A DNA stretch of 34,088 bases from Candidatus Roizmanbacteria bacterium RIFCSPHIGHO2_12_FULL_38_13 (GCA_001789555.1 MFZZ01000044.1:15924-50011); one strand, 5' to 3'; counted from the first letter of the stretch, positions 1 to 10,466 are shown. Numbers and translations are program-made. Notes: generated from the sequence alone by a model not told the origin.

Positions 1-159
1 GGACCAGTGATATGTGACGTAATGACTCCCCACTGGCAAGCGCTTATACCAAGATCAGCCTCGGTCAAAGATAAAGATGGTTCACTAATCGCCAAACCAT
101 TTGAAGACATGTATCCGTTCCTACCGAAAGAAGAACTTGAGTCAAATATGATGAAATAA
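1..159 (+). CDS. C-terminal fragment of a TPP-dependent acetolactate-synthase-like enzyme (truncated by window edge)
   Basis: Frame 1 reads GPVICDVMTPHWQALIPRSASVKDKDGSLIAKPFEDMYPFLPKEELESNMMK*; co-linear with the C-terminus of the 10467-12266 product (GPVLCELNVHPDQHRIPKATSFRKADGTLESRPLEDMAPFLPRKEV). Confidence 0.75.
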   Translation, partial: GPVICDVMTPHWQALIPRSASVKDKDGSLIAKPFEDMYPFLPKEELESNMMK

Positions 160-160
160 C

Positions 161-2434
161 TTATTTAGCTTCGTCTTTAAGGTAAATAGATGTAAATTTT
201 CCTCCCAGTCGTCTCGCGTCTTGCGAACCGGGGAACACTTTGACGGGCTGATATTCATTTTCGAAGATAAAATGGACCGTGTTAATACCTGTTTTAAAGA
301 GATCCGAATCTATAGATACCTTATATGTTTTTAACGTGGTTGTCACATCGACATTGGTAATCTTCCGTTTGTTTACATAAACAGTAACTGGCTGATCTTT
401 GTAAAATGATCCTATGTTGAAAATTAAATCCATATCTCTTTGCTTATTCAACTTAAACATGACAGAAGATCTTCTATCTACCCAACGAAAGTTGTCCTCC
501 AAAGGATGCCAGCCTTGAGCCAGCAAAAGTCGGCTAATGGGGTTACTGATGTCGGCTTTCAAAAATTCTTTTTTTTGAGGTTCTCGCATAAGAAGTGTAT
601 AGATAGCTTGTTTTTGTACTATCTTGTATCCCATTTTCTGAAGTTGTGGAAAAATTATCTTGTTGTTAAATACATCGTTTTTGAAAATAATATACTTGAT
701 ATTGAGAAAGTCGGCAGTTTTTTGACTTGATGCGATATTCAAACTGTGCCATTGATCAGAATCGTCGTGAAGATAACCAGGATTTTGATCACCTACTACA
801 TCAATCTTACGGCCAATATAGCCAAAAAGTGGATTCTCCAAATAATAGTTTTTGACATGATGAGGAAGACGTCCTGAATATCCTCCAAGTACCGGTTTAT
901 TATAATGAGACTGACCGACAATTGTATAAATAGCGTTGTTATCTCCAAAATAAGTAAATCCGTCACGAACTGTAAAAGGAATTTCAAGAACTGTTACATC
1001 ATGCGGATTTTTTTTTATAGTTTGATAGATACTATAGGGAAATTTATAAGGAGTGATAAGTATACCTTCATTATATTGATGATCAATAATAAAGATTATA
1101 AACAAGAAAATAAAAAATATGTACCGCTTTCGTAATGATAATTTTCCGACGATGTAATTTAAAAGATAAGCCACAACAATATATGCAAAAAAAATAAAGG
1201 CCACAATTATTCTACCCGGAACCCTAATGTTTGCTAGAAAAGGTATATAGTGCAATATGATATACGGAAGAGGAAAAACAACCTTAATACCATCATCAAG
1301 GGTTGGTGCCCATCTTCCTGCTATATGTAAAAATGGGCCGAGGGTAAGGACCCAGAATACTAAACTGACAATAAGAAACGGTTGAATAGCTTTTTTGAGT
1401 TTACCGGGAATTTTTTTTCTGTAATAAAGAAAATATCCAGCATACGTTAGAAGAATAATTATACCCGGATAGGTGAAATTTTCATACATTCCTTGAGCGA
1501 ATGCTACATCTTTAAAAATCCGTGGTATGAGCGATCCATAATATTTATTGTAGCCACTGGGAATGAAGTATCCAAGTAAATCTGAAGAAAATTCTACTGC
1601 ACCGCCCCAGCCGTTGGTGATAGGCGGATTTGTAAAAATAAATGTTTCATAAAGTGCTGTGAGCCAGGGTAAAAGAAAAACGAGTAAAAGGACTGAGGAA
1701 AAGAGTATATATATAAAATTGGTTCGAATAAATGGCAATATTTTGTTTCTATGGACTAGCAATACATATACACCAAAAACTGTCAGGGATATGAGTAGCA
1801 TTATGAAGTAATACATATTGCTCCAGAGTGTCATAACAAAAAAAAATGGAATTCCAATTCCTGCGAGTATTTTTTTGAAAATTGACTTGTTTAAAAGAAA
1901 AGTGAATAGTGAAAAATAAAACCACGGAAAAAGAAAATGCATGACATATGAGGGTTGTCCCAACTTTACCGTAATAAATGTCATATATCCATAGGCAAGA
2001 GCAATAATAACTGCTATCGGACGTTTGGTCTCAAGGTGTATTAGTAAAAGATACATCCCCATATTTGCTAGTAGAAAAGCTAGAATAACAAACATGACAA
2101 ATGACTGATGCATAGACAGCCATGGACGGAAAAAAAGAAACCAAAAACCGAGACCTACATCGGCTCCAACTGTATCTACTCCAAAAGGATAGAGTAATGT
2201 TTTAATAGGTGTGAATGGACTCTCACCAGAAGCAAGCTTGTTGTATATTTGTTCTGATCCCCACTCAACTGCATAAACTTCTCCAGTTACCGCGCCGTTA
2301 AAGGACGTGTCGTTTAATAATTCACTCCAATATACCTTATGGTTAAAAAAAATATTGACGCTAAGAAATATGAAAAATACAGTTAGCCACCAATGTTTTG
2401 AAGCTAACAACTTTAGTTTTTTGATATATTTCAT
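161..2434 (-). CDS. Polytopic membrane protein, GT-C-like / putative glycosyltransferase with C-terminal soluble domain
   Basis: 757 aa ORF, many hydrophobic helices followed by a soluble C-terminal region; located in a glycan cluster. Confidence 0.7.
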   Translation of the reverse strand: MKYIKKLKLLASKHWWLTVFFIFLSVNIFFNHKVYWSELLNDTSFNGAVTGEVYAVEWGSEQIYNKLASGESPFTPIKTLLYPFGVDTVGADVGLGFWFLFFRPWLSMHQSFVMFVILAFLLANMGMYLLLIHLETKRPIAVIIALAYGYMTFITVKLGQPSYVMHFLFPWFYFSLFTFLLNKSIFKKILAGIGIPFFFVMTLWSNMYYFIMLLISLTVFGVYVLLVHRNKILPFIRTNFIYILFSSVLLLVFLLPWLTALYETFIFTNPPITNGWGGAVEFSSDLLGYFIPSGYNKYYGSLIPRIFKDVAFAQGMYENFTYPGIIILLTYAGYFLYYRKKIPGKLKKAIQPFLIVSLVFWVLTLGPFLHIAGRWAPTLDDGIKVVFPLPYIILHYIPFLANIRVPGRIIVAFIFFAYIVVAYLLNYIVGKLSLRKRYIFFIFLFIIFIIDHQYNEGILITPYKFPYSIYQTIKKNPHDVTVLEIPFTVRDGFTYFGDNNAIYTIVGQSHYNKPVLGGYSGRLPHHVKNYYLENPLFGYIGRKIDVVGDQNPGYLHDDSDQWHSLNIASSQKTADFLNIKYIIFKNDVFNNKIIFPQLQKMGYKIVQKQAIYTLLMREPQKKEFLKADISNPISRLLLAQGWHPLEDNFRWVDRRSSVMFKLNKQRDMDLIFNIGSFYKDQPVTVYVNKRKITNVDVTTTLKTYKVSIDSDLFKTGINTVHFIFENEYQPVKVFPGSQDARRLGGKFTSIYLKDEAK

Positions 2435-2443
2435 AAAATGTTT

Positions 2444-3379
2444 TCAAAAATTAATTTTTTCTTTTATGATTACAAACGGTTTTTTACGCACCTGTGAATG
2501 TATAGCGCCAATATATTCTCCAATAATTCCAATGAAAAAGAGTTGAACGCCGAAAAAAAATACTATCAAAAATAGGACCCAAAAAAAGCCCTCCAAAGTA
2601 GCTTTAACCAAAAACACATGGATAATTAAATAAACTACCACCCATAATAAGCTTCCGACTGCAATTGTCAAACCAAAAAACATACAAATGCGCATTGGCG
2701 CAATTGAGTAGCTAACTATGGCGTTTAAGGTAAAATCAATTAAATAGCCTAGATCGCTTTTTGATTTTCCTTTTCCCTTAGGTCTAGTATTTCGTTTATA
2801 TTCTATTTCTTTATGTTTAAATCCTACGGTTGTAATGAGACCTCTCAAATAAGGTTTATAATCATCTATATCTTTTACTGCGTCAATAATACGACGATCA
2901 ATTAATGCAAACCCACCAAAATACAACGGCAATTTTTCTGTTGAAAGGAGATTCATTATTCGATAAAAACTTCTTCTGGCAAAGGCAAGAAAAAAATTAT
3001 CGGCAGTTTCCTTACGTACACCATATACAAGTTCGTAACCTTTTTCCCAGTACTTGATAAATTTTGGAATTAGATCAACCGGATCCTTCATATTAGCCTC
3101 AAAAAGAACTACTCCATCACCTGATGCATGTTTAATTCCAGTTATGCCACTTTTTATCGGGCCAAAATTTTTCGAGTAGGAGAGGATCTTCACATGTTTA
3201 TCATCTGACGCAATTTTTTTTAATATTGCAAGAGTACTATCTGTACTACAGTTATCGAGAAAAATATGTTCATATTGATAACTCTTGAACCTATTAAGCA
3301 AGTTTTTTATTGCCCTATATGCGTCTTCAACAATAAGCTCTTCGTTGTAAACACCAGTGATAATTGTTATTTTTTTCAT
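2444..3379 (-). CDS. Family 2 glycosyltransferase (DPM1/GtrB-like) with C-terminal TM helices
   Basis: KKITIITGVYNEELIVEDAYRAI...LDNCSTDSTLAIL GT2 N-terminus; two hydrophobic C-terminal segments and IGIIGEYIGAIHSQVRKKP. Confidence 0.85.
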   Translation of the reverse strand: MKKITIITGVYNEELIVEDAYRAIKNLLNRFKSYQYEHIFLDNCSTDSTLAILKKIASDDKHVKILSYSKNFGPIKSGITGIKHASGDGVVLFEANMKDPVDLIPKFIKYWEKGYELVYGVRKETADNFFLAFARRSFYRIMNLLSTEKLPLYFGGFALIDRRIIDAVKDIDDYKPYLRGLITTVGFKHKEIEYKRNTRPKGKGKSKSDLGYLIDFTLNAIVSYSIAPMRICMFFGLTIAVGSLLWVVVYLIIHVFLVKATLEGFFWVLFLIVFFFGVQLFFIGIIGEYIGAIHSQVRKKPFVIIKEKINF

Positions 3380-3392
3380 CTTCGACTTGCCT

Positions 3393-4571
3393 CTATAGAA
3401 GTATTATTTTCCCTTTGTATTTATATCTATCAAGAAGGACTTTCTTAATGGCCTTCCCATGAATGTAAGTCGAAACTAACACTGCCATTTTTTTATTTTT
3501 TAATATATCAGGTGAAGCTATTTTAATTCTGTTTATTAGTTGCCCTTGAACACTCTCATTACTATCTACGAAAGCCGAAATGTTGGCTGCTCGTAAGTTG
3601 GTTGTCGCAAGCAGCCTTGATGTTAATGATCCTACTCCCCAAACAACTACTTGTTCCTGAGTTTTGACAAGGATATTAATCTGTTTTTGAACCTTATTTA
3701 ATAAGTCTTTACTACTAACTAAATATTTAAGCATCCTCTCTTCACCAAGAGTATCTTTTTTTATAGTTAATGTTTTATCATGTCCTGCTTCCCACAAAGA
3801 ATCTAGGGGATAAGAATCAAATGTCTTTATCGATCTTGTTTCAAAAGCCTTATTTCTAAATCCATATTTATGTAGTAAGTTACGTAGACTTGCACGTGTG
3901 AAATAATTAATATGTTCTAAGGAAAATTCTAAAAATGGTTCCTTTAGTTTAGTTCCGAATCGCTCTCCGTTGGGAACAGATAAAAACAGTAATCCATCCT
4001 TTTGCAAGAGCGATAATATTTTTTTAAAAACACCGTCCAGACGGTTCATATGTTCAAGTACACTAGCAAGCATTACCAAATCAAACTTATTTTTGTTTTT
4101 ATACTCTGAAAGGGTTGCGCTGACAACTTTGACACCATACAATTTTTTGGCGACTATCCTGCAATCTGGCGCCGGATCTAAACCTTGAATATTTTTATAG
4201 CCCTTTTTTTTTAAACAATGTAACAAATATCCCGAGCCGCAGCCAACATCAAGTATCGCTAAATTGAATCTTTTATTCGAAAATTTATTTTTTAAATAAG
4301 TGTCAATAAATTCAAATGAAGTATTATGTAGGGTTATCGCATATTCTGGCATACTCCCACTATCGGCTTTATAAGCATATTTTTCATTTTTTTTGTAAAA
4401 CTTTTCTAAATCTTTGGGGGAAGGTAAATTTGAAGCAAATAAAAACCCACATTTCTTGCAGACAACTACATCATATCCGCTAAACAGCTCGCTTTCACTA
4501 AAAGTAACAAACTTTTGACGATATATTTTTTTAATTTTTTTCCCTCCGCATATTTCACAAGTTCTTTTCAT
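3393..4571 (-). CDS. SAM-dependent C-methyltransferase-like protein with N-terminal zinc-binding motif
   Basis: CEICGG...CKKCGF zinc-binding pairs, LDVGCGSGYLL SAM motif I, C-terminal VVVWGVGSLTSRLL domain. ORF opens at 4622, but MKRTCEIC at 4571 matches the paralogue start better. Confidence 0.8.
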   Translation of the reverse strand: MKRTCEICGGKKIKKIYRQKFVTFSESELFSGYDVVVCKKCGFLFASNLPSPKDLEKFYKKNEKYAYKADSGSMPEYAITLHNTSFEFIDTYLKNKFSNKRFNLAILDVGCGSGYLLHCLKKKGYKNIQGLDPAPDCRIVAKKLYGVKVVSATLSEYKNKNKFDLVMLASVLEHMNRLDGVFKKILSLLQKDGLLFLSVPNGERFGTKLKEPFLEFSLEHINYFTRASLRNLLHKYGFRNKAFETRSIKTFDSYPLDSLWEAGHDKTLTIKKDTLGEERMLKYLVSSKDLLNKVQKQINILVKTQEQVVVWGVGSLTSRLLATTNLRAANISAFVDSNESVQGQLINRIKIASPDILKNKKMAVLVSTYIHGKAIKKVLLDRYKYKGKIILL

Positions 4572-4656
4572 ATACAAGTATTTTTGATTCTTGAAACTAT
4601 TATGGAATAATTTCTCAAACAAGTATACATTAAAAAAGAAAATTATATACTATAGT

Positions 4657-5298
4657 ATGAAAATTTTTGTGGTCATTCCTGCATTCAATGAAGAAAAAAT
4701 GATTAAAAATGTTGTTAAAGAATTACTTATTCACGTTAAAAATATTGTTGTTGTCAACGACAGTTCAACTGATAATACAGTTCGTATTCTTAAATCACTT
4801 CCTATCAAGTTAATCACTAACACTACAAATATCGGTTACACTAAATCTTTGGAAAAGGGAATATCATATGCAGTCAACGTAGGAGCAGACTATGTCATTA
4901 CCTTTGATGCAGATGGACAACACATAGCCGAAGATGTTGCAAAATTTACCGAAATTATTGAAAAATTCAAGCCTGATTTAATCCTTGGTGTAAGGTCAGA
5001 TTATAATCGCTTTATGGAGCATATATGGTCGTATTATACTCGCTTTAAATATGGGTTTACTGATCCGCTCTGCGGTCTCAAAGCATATAAGAGAAATATC
5101 TTACTCAAATATCCAGTGCTAGAAAAACACTATACTATTGGAACTGAAATTATATTTAAAGCACTTAAAGATGGTGCCAGTTTTAAAGAAGTACCTGTCA
5201 AAATAAAAAAACGTTCTACCGTATCACGATTTGGGAATCAATTTGTTGGAAATTGGCTAGAATTCAAAGGGTTAGTCAGTGTTATAGTCAGCACGTAA
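4657..5298 (+). CDS. Family 2 glycosyltransferase
   Basis: MKIFVVIPAFNEEKMIKNVVKELL...VVNDSSTDNT...FDADGQH; start refined from 4591 to the ATG at 4657. Confidence 0.85.
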   Translation: MKIFVVIPAFNEEKMIKNVVKELLIHVKNIVVVNDSSTDNTVRILKSLPIKLITNTTNIGYTKSLEKGISYAVNVGADYVITFDADGQHIAEDVAKFTEIIEKFKPDLILGVRSDYNRFMEHIWSYYTRFKYGFTDPLCGLKAYKRNILLKYPVLEKHYTIGTEIIFKALKDGASFKEVPVKIKKRSTVSRFGNQFVGNWLEFKGLVSVIVST

Positions 5299-5301
5299 CT
5301 G

Positions 5302-6501
5302 TCAATTCTTGGTATCGTATAACAAAATAATTTCATTGCTCAACCTCATTTGTTTTATTTGATTTAAAATTGCCTCTTGGTATCCTTTGGATGATATTAA
5401 TATTGGCAACTTACTTTTTTTCTTTAATGCTTCCGGACTCATAATCGGCTTATTGACAAGTTTTCCGTTTTTATAAGAATCGTTGGAATCGATAAAGGCC
5501 ACTATATTGGCATGGATCAAGTTGGTAAGTGAAAGCATCCTTTGAGTGTGAACACCGGCTCCCCAAACATATATTTTCTTCTTATTTTTGACAACCTTAT
5601 CAATTATTGCAGTTAAATTTTTCAATAGAGCTGCGGATTCTTTTATGTATTTTCTAATTTTTCCTTCAATAATTTTATCTTTTTTAACTGGTTTTTTTTG
5701 CCAGACCCCGGAAAGTATTGCAATTACAGAAACTTTGGTTGCAAGTGACACTTTTTTAAATTTAAGAGAATTCATCAGATTTGCCAAAGACGTTTTTGTA
5801 AAAAAATTGATGTGCTCCACAGAAAATTGCTGAAAGGATTCCTGGTGTTCCGGAAGGAATTTACTTGATTTACTAATAAAAAAATTGTCAGCATTCGGGC
5901 TTTCGATATAGATCTTTCCTCCCGGAGCTAGATATGAAGAAACTTTATGAATAAACAAACGTAAGTCTTTAATATGCTCCATTACATGAGCAAGAATAAT
6001 GAAATCGAATTCACCAATGGATAGATCGTCAAATGCGCTGGCCGTTATGACCTCTATGCCGTACCACTTTTTTGCAAGTTTTACTGCATAATCCGAAGGA
6101 TCAATACCAAGAATATTTTTATAGCCCTTGTTTTTCAAAATAGCCAACATTTCTCCTGTGTAGCAACCAACATCCAGTATTCTATCTTTTTTTGAAATAT
6201 GCTTTTCGATGATAGGCATGGTGAATTTTATTCTTTTATTCATTTCCTTATCATAATAGGTATCTTTGTTTGATTTTTCGAAAATCTTTTTTTCTAAATA
6301 AAATGTTTTTTTTGACATCTCCTTATAATATTCTTCAAAAAATTCTTGTTCAGGGATGTTGTCTGCATAGACAAAGCCACAATTATTACAAACTGCAACA
6401 TCGTATCCGCTGTGGAAAAAATATTTTGTGGGAAGAACGAAACGCTGGTGATACAGAATTTTGTTATTTCGACTGCTGCAGACCTCACAAATTCTTTTCA
6501 T
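5302..6501 (-). CDS. SAM-dependent C-methyltransferase-like protein with N-terminal zinc-binding motif (paralogue of 3393-4571)
   Basis: CEVCSS...CNNCGF, ILDVGCYTGEML, C-terminal YVWGAGVHTQRMLSLTNL; co-linear with 3393-4571. Confidence 0.8.
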   Translation of the reverse strand: MKRICEVCSSRNNKILYHQRFVLPTKYFFHSGYDVAVCNNCGFVYADNIPEQEFFEEYYKEMSKKTFYLEKKIFEKSNKDTYYDKEMNKRIKFTMPIIEKHISKKDRILDVGCYTGEMLAILKNKGYKNILGIDPSDYAVKLAKKWYGIEVITASAFDDLSIGEFDFIILAHVMEHIKDLRLFIHKVSSYLAPGGKIYIESPNADNFFISKSSKFLPEHQESFQQFSVEHINFFTKTSLANLMNSLKFKKVSLATKVSVIAILSGVWQKKPVKKDKIIEGKIRKYIKESAALLKNLTAIIDKVVKNKKKIYVWGAGVHTQRMLSLTNLIHANIVAFIDSNDSYKNGKLVNKPIMSPEALKKKSKLPILISSKGYQEAILNQIKQMRLSNEIILLYDTKN

Positions 6502-6583
6502 GTTTAAAATGCAAATTGTAATAAAGTTTAAAAATTATTTATTGAATTGTAACAAAAAAAATTTGTTTATTAATAACTCAAAA

Positions 6584-7654
6584 TTAAAAAGTGATATGCT
6601 TCCAAGTAATATGGTCTCCTTTTTTAAGTGATTTAATGAGTTTTTTCTTAAGTAATTTATCTATCTTGTATGGCTCAACTCCTGAAGGTGGGATGGGCCT
6701 AAGAGCTTCGAGATAATCTTTTCTTAGTATTGTTCCTTTTGGTAAATCTTGAGTCGCGCGCAAACCACGGCGTTGAATGATCGCGGTTTTCTTTTCATTT
6801 TTTTCTATTCGTTTAATTCCATCTCCGAGAGCATATTCCAATTCTCTTGTTCTTTCGACCATCTCTTTCCAGGTTTTTGGAGTCATCGCAAATTTATGGT
6901 CAGGTCCTTCGCGACCGTTATCATCAGTGAAATGTTTTTCTATTACGCGAGCCCCGAGTGTAACCGCCCCAAGTACCGTCGCATGGCCTGGCGTGTGGTC
7001 AGATAATCCTAAAATAACATTTGGATATAATCGTCGATATTCTGTCAAAACATTCAAGTTTGAATATTTAAAATTTTCAAGAGAAGCTGTATAGTTGGTA
7101 TTGCATTGAAACAGAACAATCTTACTTGAGTATTTTTTAAGTTCCTTCATGGCACGTTTGACATCGTCAAGAGTCGATGCGCCGGTGGCAATGAAAACAG
7201 GTTTTCCTTTTTTTGCAATATATTTAATGATTTCCAGCCAGGTAATATCTCCAGAACCAATTTTATACATTTTCACAAATGGGTCAACAAGGTCAACAGA
7301 ATCAAAATCATAGGGACTCGTGAAATATTCAACTCCAGCCTTATCACTGGTTTCTTTTAAAATGCGTGTCCATTTTTCATTAATACTCGCGTTTTTATAT
7401 ACTTCAAATACAGATTTTTTCCATTTAGCCTGATGAGATACTTGATCCTTCATATGCACGAAACCTTCTTTACTGACTATTTTATGCGCTTTAAAATTTT
7501 GAAATTTTACTGCTTCCGCTCCTGACTCAGCACAAAGATGTATTAGTTCTTTTGCTCGACCGAGATCACCATCATGATTGGCACCAATATCAGCCACAAA
7601 ATATATTGGATGATTGTCTCCAATGACTCGTTTACCTATTTTTAAAGTTTTCAT
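6584..7654 (-). CDS. neuB: NeuB/PseI-family sugar-PEP condensing synthase (N-acetylneuraminate/pseudaminate synthase-like)
   Basis: FVADIGANHDGDLGRAKELI, AVKFQNFKA, KIGSGDITWLEII, GLSDHTPGH, IEKHFT, C-terminal SAF-like region RRGLRATQDLPKGTIL. Confidence 0.85.
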   Translation of the reverse strand: MKTLKIGKRVIGDNHPIYFVADIGANHDGDLGRAKELIHLCAESGAEAVKFQNFKAHKIVSKEGFVHMKDQVSHQAKWKKSVFEVYKNASINEKWTRILKETSDKAGVEYFTSPYDFDSVDLVDPFVKMYKIGSGDITWLEIIKYIAKKGKPVFIATGASTLDDVKRAMKELKKYSSKIVLFQCNTNYTASLENFKYSNLNVLTEYRRLYPNVILGLSDHTPGHATVLGAVTLGARVIEKHFTDDNGREGPDHKFAMTPKTWKEMVERTRELEYALGDGIKRIEKNEKKTAIIQRRGLRATQDLPKGTILRKDYLEALRPIPPSGVEPYKIDKLLKKKLIKSLKKGDHITWKHITF

Positions 7655-8549
7655 CCCGATTTATAAAATTTTTAACTAATATAGATATTGATCGTGCTGA
7701 TTTTGGAAGCATGCGACAACTAAGCTTCTCATATTCTTTGGAATCTAGGGTGAGATCTTTGTGAGTATTGATCATGAGTGTTAATTTTTCTATACTGCCT
7801 TGAGTTATCAACTTCGTATCCAATTTTAATTTTTTAGCCAAATTGTAACCAAAATCATATTTAGAAATAATCTCTGCGCCTGCTATATGAAGAATTTTAA
7901 TATTTTTAACGGTTGAGTAATTCTCAATAAGCCATGAAAGCTCTGATGCAAAATGCCATATCGAGATAGGAGTAAACACAACGTCAGAAAAAAGAGTTAT
8001 GTGTTGTTTCCGTAATAAAGAGTTCACGATCCATTCGGCTAGAGAGGAGTTTTTATTTTTATTAATATTTTTACCTACTATGACTGTGCGGACACTCATT
8101 GATTGAGTAGGAGACTGCAAAATATATTTTTCTCCCAAAACTTTTGATTTTCCATAAACAGTTGTCGGATTTACAGGATCTTTTTCGGTCGCAAGATGTG
8201 TGTTTGGCGCAAATACTTTGTCTGAAGATATGAAGATCAATTTTGATTTTGTAAACACATCAAGAAGTTTTTTTACCGATTCGCCATTTGTATTCATCGC
8301 TTTTTGTGGAATTCTTTCGCATAATTCAACATTGGTCATTGCTGCGGAGTGGATGATATATTCAGGATTAAAAACCTTCGCCAAATCACGATAATTGTCT
8401 TGTGATAAATCAAATACTTTATAATTCCTTGCAGGATTGGCAGGAAAATCAGATCCGCCAGTCGCAAAAACAGTATATTTATCTTGCCAGAGAGAAACCA
8501 ACGTAGCTCCAAGCATACCTGATGCACCGGTAATTAAAACTTTTTTCAT
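7632..8549 (-). CDS. SDR-family NAD(P)-dependent reductase, RmlD-like
   Basis: KKVLITGASGMLGATLV, IIHSAAMTNVELCE, FISSDKVFA, TVYGKSKVLGE. Confidence 0.8.
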   Translation of the reverse strand: MKKVLITGASGMLGATLVSLWQDKYTVFATGGSDFPANPARNYKVFDLSQDNYRDLAKVFNPEYIIHSAAMTNVELCERIPQKAMNTNGESVKKLLDVFTKSKLIFISSDKVFAPNTHLATEKDPVNPTTVYGKSKVLGEKYILQSPTQSMSVRTVIVGKNINKNKNSSLAEWIVNSLLRKQHITLFSDVVFTPISIWHFASELSWLIENYSTVKNIKILHIAGAEIISKYDFGYNLAKKLKLDTKLITQGSIEKLTLMINTHKDLTLDSKEYEKLSCRMLPKSARSISILVKNFINRDENFKNR

Positions 8550-9559
8550 ATAGCAGCGGCCATTTTTAAGATCTGTTTTTTACTCAGCCACTCGGTATTA
8601 GTATTACTAGCGTAATTACTAAACTTCATTTTCTTTCCTTTTTTCCATAATAAATTTTTTGGTTCCCTAAAAAGGGTCTTAGAACGTATGGCAAACATAT
8701 CCTTAAATTCAAAAGTATTTTGATTTTCTTCATCCGATATAAGGACTTCATGTAATTTTTCACCTGGACGTATACCAATAAAATTGATTTTACATTCCGG
8801 AGCTATGGCTTTTGCCAGATCGACAACTTTCATACTTGGAATTTTTGGAATAAAGACTTCGCCACCATTCATGAGTTCAATACATTTGATAACAAAGTGT
8901 ACTCCCTGATCAAGCGTGATCCAAAAACGGGTCATTCTTTTGTCCGTAATAGTTATCAATCCTTTCTTTTTCTGATTTATAAAAAGAGGGATCACACTGC
9001 CACGGCTACCAACTACATTACCATATCGTACACAACTTAGTTTTGCGCCGTCAATACTCGAATAATTATTACCCTGAATAAACAACTTTTCTGCAACTAA
9101 TTTTGTTGCTCCATATAAGTTTATAGGGTTTACTGCCTTGTCTGTACTTAATGCAATAACTTTCTTGACCCTATGATCAATCGCGGCATTTATTATATTT
9201 TCCGCGCCATCGATATTGGTCTTGACTGCCTCAATTGGGTTGTACTCTGAAGCTGGCACTTGCTTCATGGCTGCAGCATGCACAATCACATCAATATTAA
9301 TCATAGCCCGATATAATCGTTCTTTATCGCGTACATCACCTATAAAATAACGTAAGCGTTCGTCATCGAATCCGTACATTGTTCTCATCTCCTCTTGCTT
9401 GAGCTCATCACGACTATAAATGACAAGTCTTTTAAAATTGTAATTATCAAGTACCGTCCTAATAAACTTTTTCCCGAATGATCCGGTGCCACCTGTGACT
9501 AGGAGAGTTTTGCCGTCAAGATATTGTTTTATTGATTTCTTTTTTTTAGGCATAATCAT
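8546..9559 (-). CDS. pseB: UDP-GlcNAc 4,6-dehydratase-like SDR (PseB/CapE/FlaA1 family)
   Basis: LDGKTLLVTGGTGSFGKKFIRTVL, YSRDELKQ, HAAAMKQVPASEYNP, STDKAVNPINLYGATKLVAEKLF, GSRGSVIPLF. Confidence 0.85.
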   Translation of the reverse strand: MIMPKKKKSIKQYLDGKTLLVTGGTGSFGKKFIRTVLDNYNFKRLVIYSRDELKQEEMRTMYGFDDERLRYFIGDVRDKERLYRAMINIDVIVHAAAMKQVPASEYNPIEAVKTNIDGAENIINAAIDHRVKKVIALSTDKAVNPINLYGATKLVAEKLFIQGNNYSSIDGAKLSCVRYGNVVGSRGSVIPLFINQKKKGLITITDKRMTRFWITLDQGVHFVIKCIELMNGGEVFIPKIPSMKVVDLAKAIAPECKINFIGIRPGEKLHEVLISDEENQNTFEFKDMFAIRSKTLFREPKNLLWKKGKKMKFSNYASNTNTEWLSKKQILKMAAAI

Positions 9560-10443
9560 GTATTTTTTATTTTTGATCTGGCAAAATAATTATCACGTAT
9601 TATAGCGTCTTTATCTAAATTATTTCTAATTGATTTGTAATATTTATATAACTTGTTTAGTCCTTGGTCATATGAAGTAAATTTGAGATTAGGTATTTCT
9701 GCAACCAAACGATTATTACTAGCTGTATACTGATAATTCATTTTTTTATTTACTACCATCATTTTTTTCTTAACTTTGGAAATTTTAATTATTTTTTTTA
9801 CTAATGATGAGAGCGATATCGATTCAGTTGGCGTAATATTATACGAAGAATATTTCCAATTGTGTTCGATAAAATATTTCACTATAGGAATAAGGTCATC
9901 GATATATAAATAATCAAAAATAACATCCTGTTTTATTTTTATAGGTAAGTCAAATAATGTTTTAACTATTGAATTTGAGATAAATTTATAACGATAATCT
10001 TCATACTTGCCATAAACTCCAAAAAGTCTTAAATTTACAATTTTCTTCTCATTTTTTATGATGTGATGTAACATATATTTGGCAAGTCCATAATCATCTT
10101 TTGGAATAAACTCATCCCAATCGATTTCTTTTACTTTGATAAGATCGCGGGTTTTAGCATATTCTGCACCTGATCCAAAGTGAATAATTTTTTCTACTCC
10201 ATCTATGACGCGCATCAAAGTAGCAAACATACGAAGAGTGCTGTCAAGGATCGTACTTCCTCCACGAACAGCAGCGTTTATGATGATATTTGGTTTTTCT
10301 TTTTTAACATAAATTTCGAATTTTTCATAGTCTAGCAAATTTAAATCTCGACTTGATGGGGCAATAATGTCATAATTTTTCTTTAAAGACTCATGAAGAT
10401 TTTTACCGACAAACCCAGATCCACCTGTAATCAAGATTTTCAT
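9556..10443 (-). CDS. NAD-dependent epimerase/dehydratase (extended SDR)
   Basis: MKILITGGSGFVGKNLHESL, FGSGAEYAKTR, DDYGLAKYMLH. Confidence 0.8.
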   Translation of the reverse strand: MKILITGGSGFVGKNLHESLKKNYDIIAPSSRDLNLLDYEKFEIYVKKEKPNIIINAAVRGGSTILDSTLRMFATLMRVIDGVEKIIHFGSGAEYAKTRDLIKVKEIDWDEFIPKDDYGLAKYMLHHIIKNEKKIVNLRLFGVYGKYEDYRYKFISNSIVKTLFDLPIKIKQDVIFDYLYIDDLIPIVKYFIEHNWKYSSYNITPTESISLSSLVKKIIKISKVKKKMMVVNKKMNYQYTASNNRLVAEIPNLKFTSYDQGLNKLYKYYKSIRNNLDKDAIIRDNYFARSKIKNT

Positions 10444-10466
10444 AAAGGAATTATACTAACATTGTT

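Noticed and set aside
440-1135. Plus-strand ORFs of 96 and 76 aa
   Set aside because: Antisense to the 757-aa membrane protein ORF, low-complexity composition, no recognisable motifs.
6749-7094. Plus-strand ORFs of 85 and 105 aa
   Set aside because: Antisense shadows within the NeuB-family gene.
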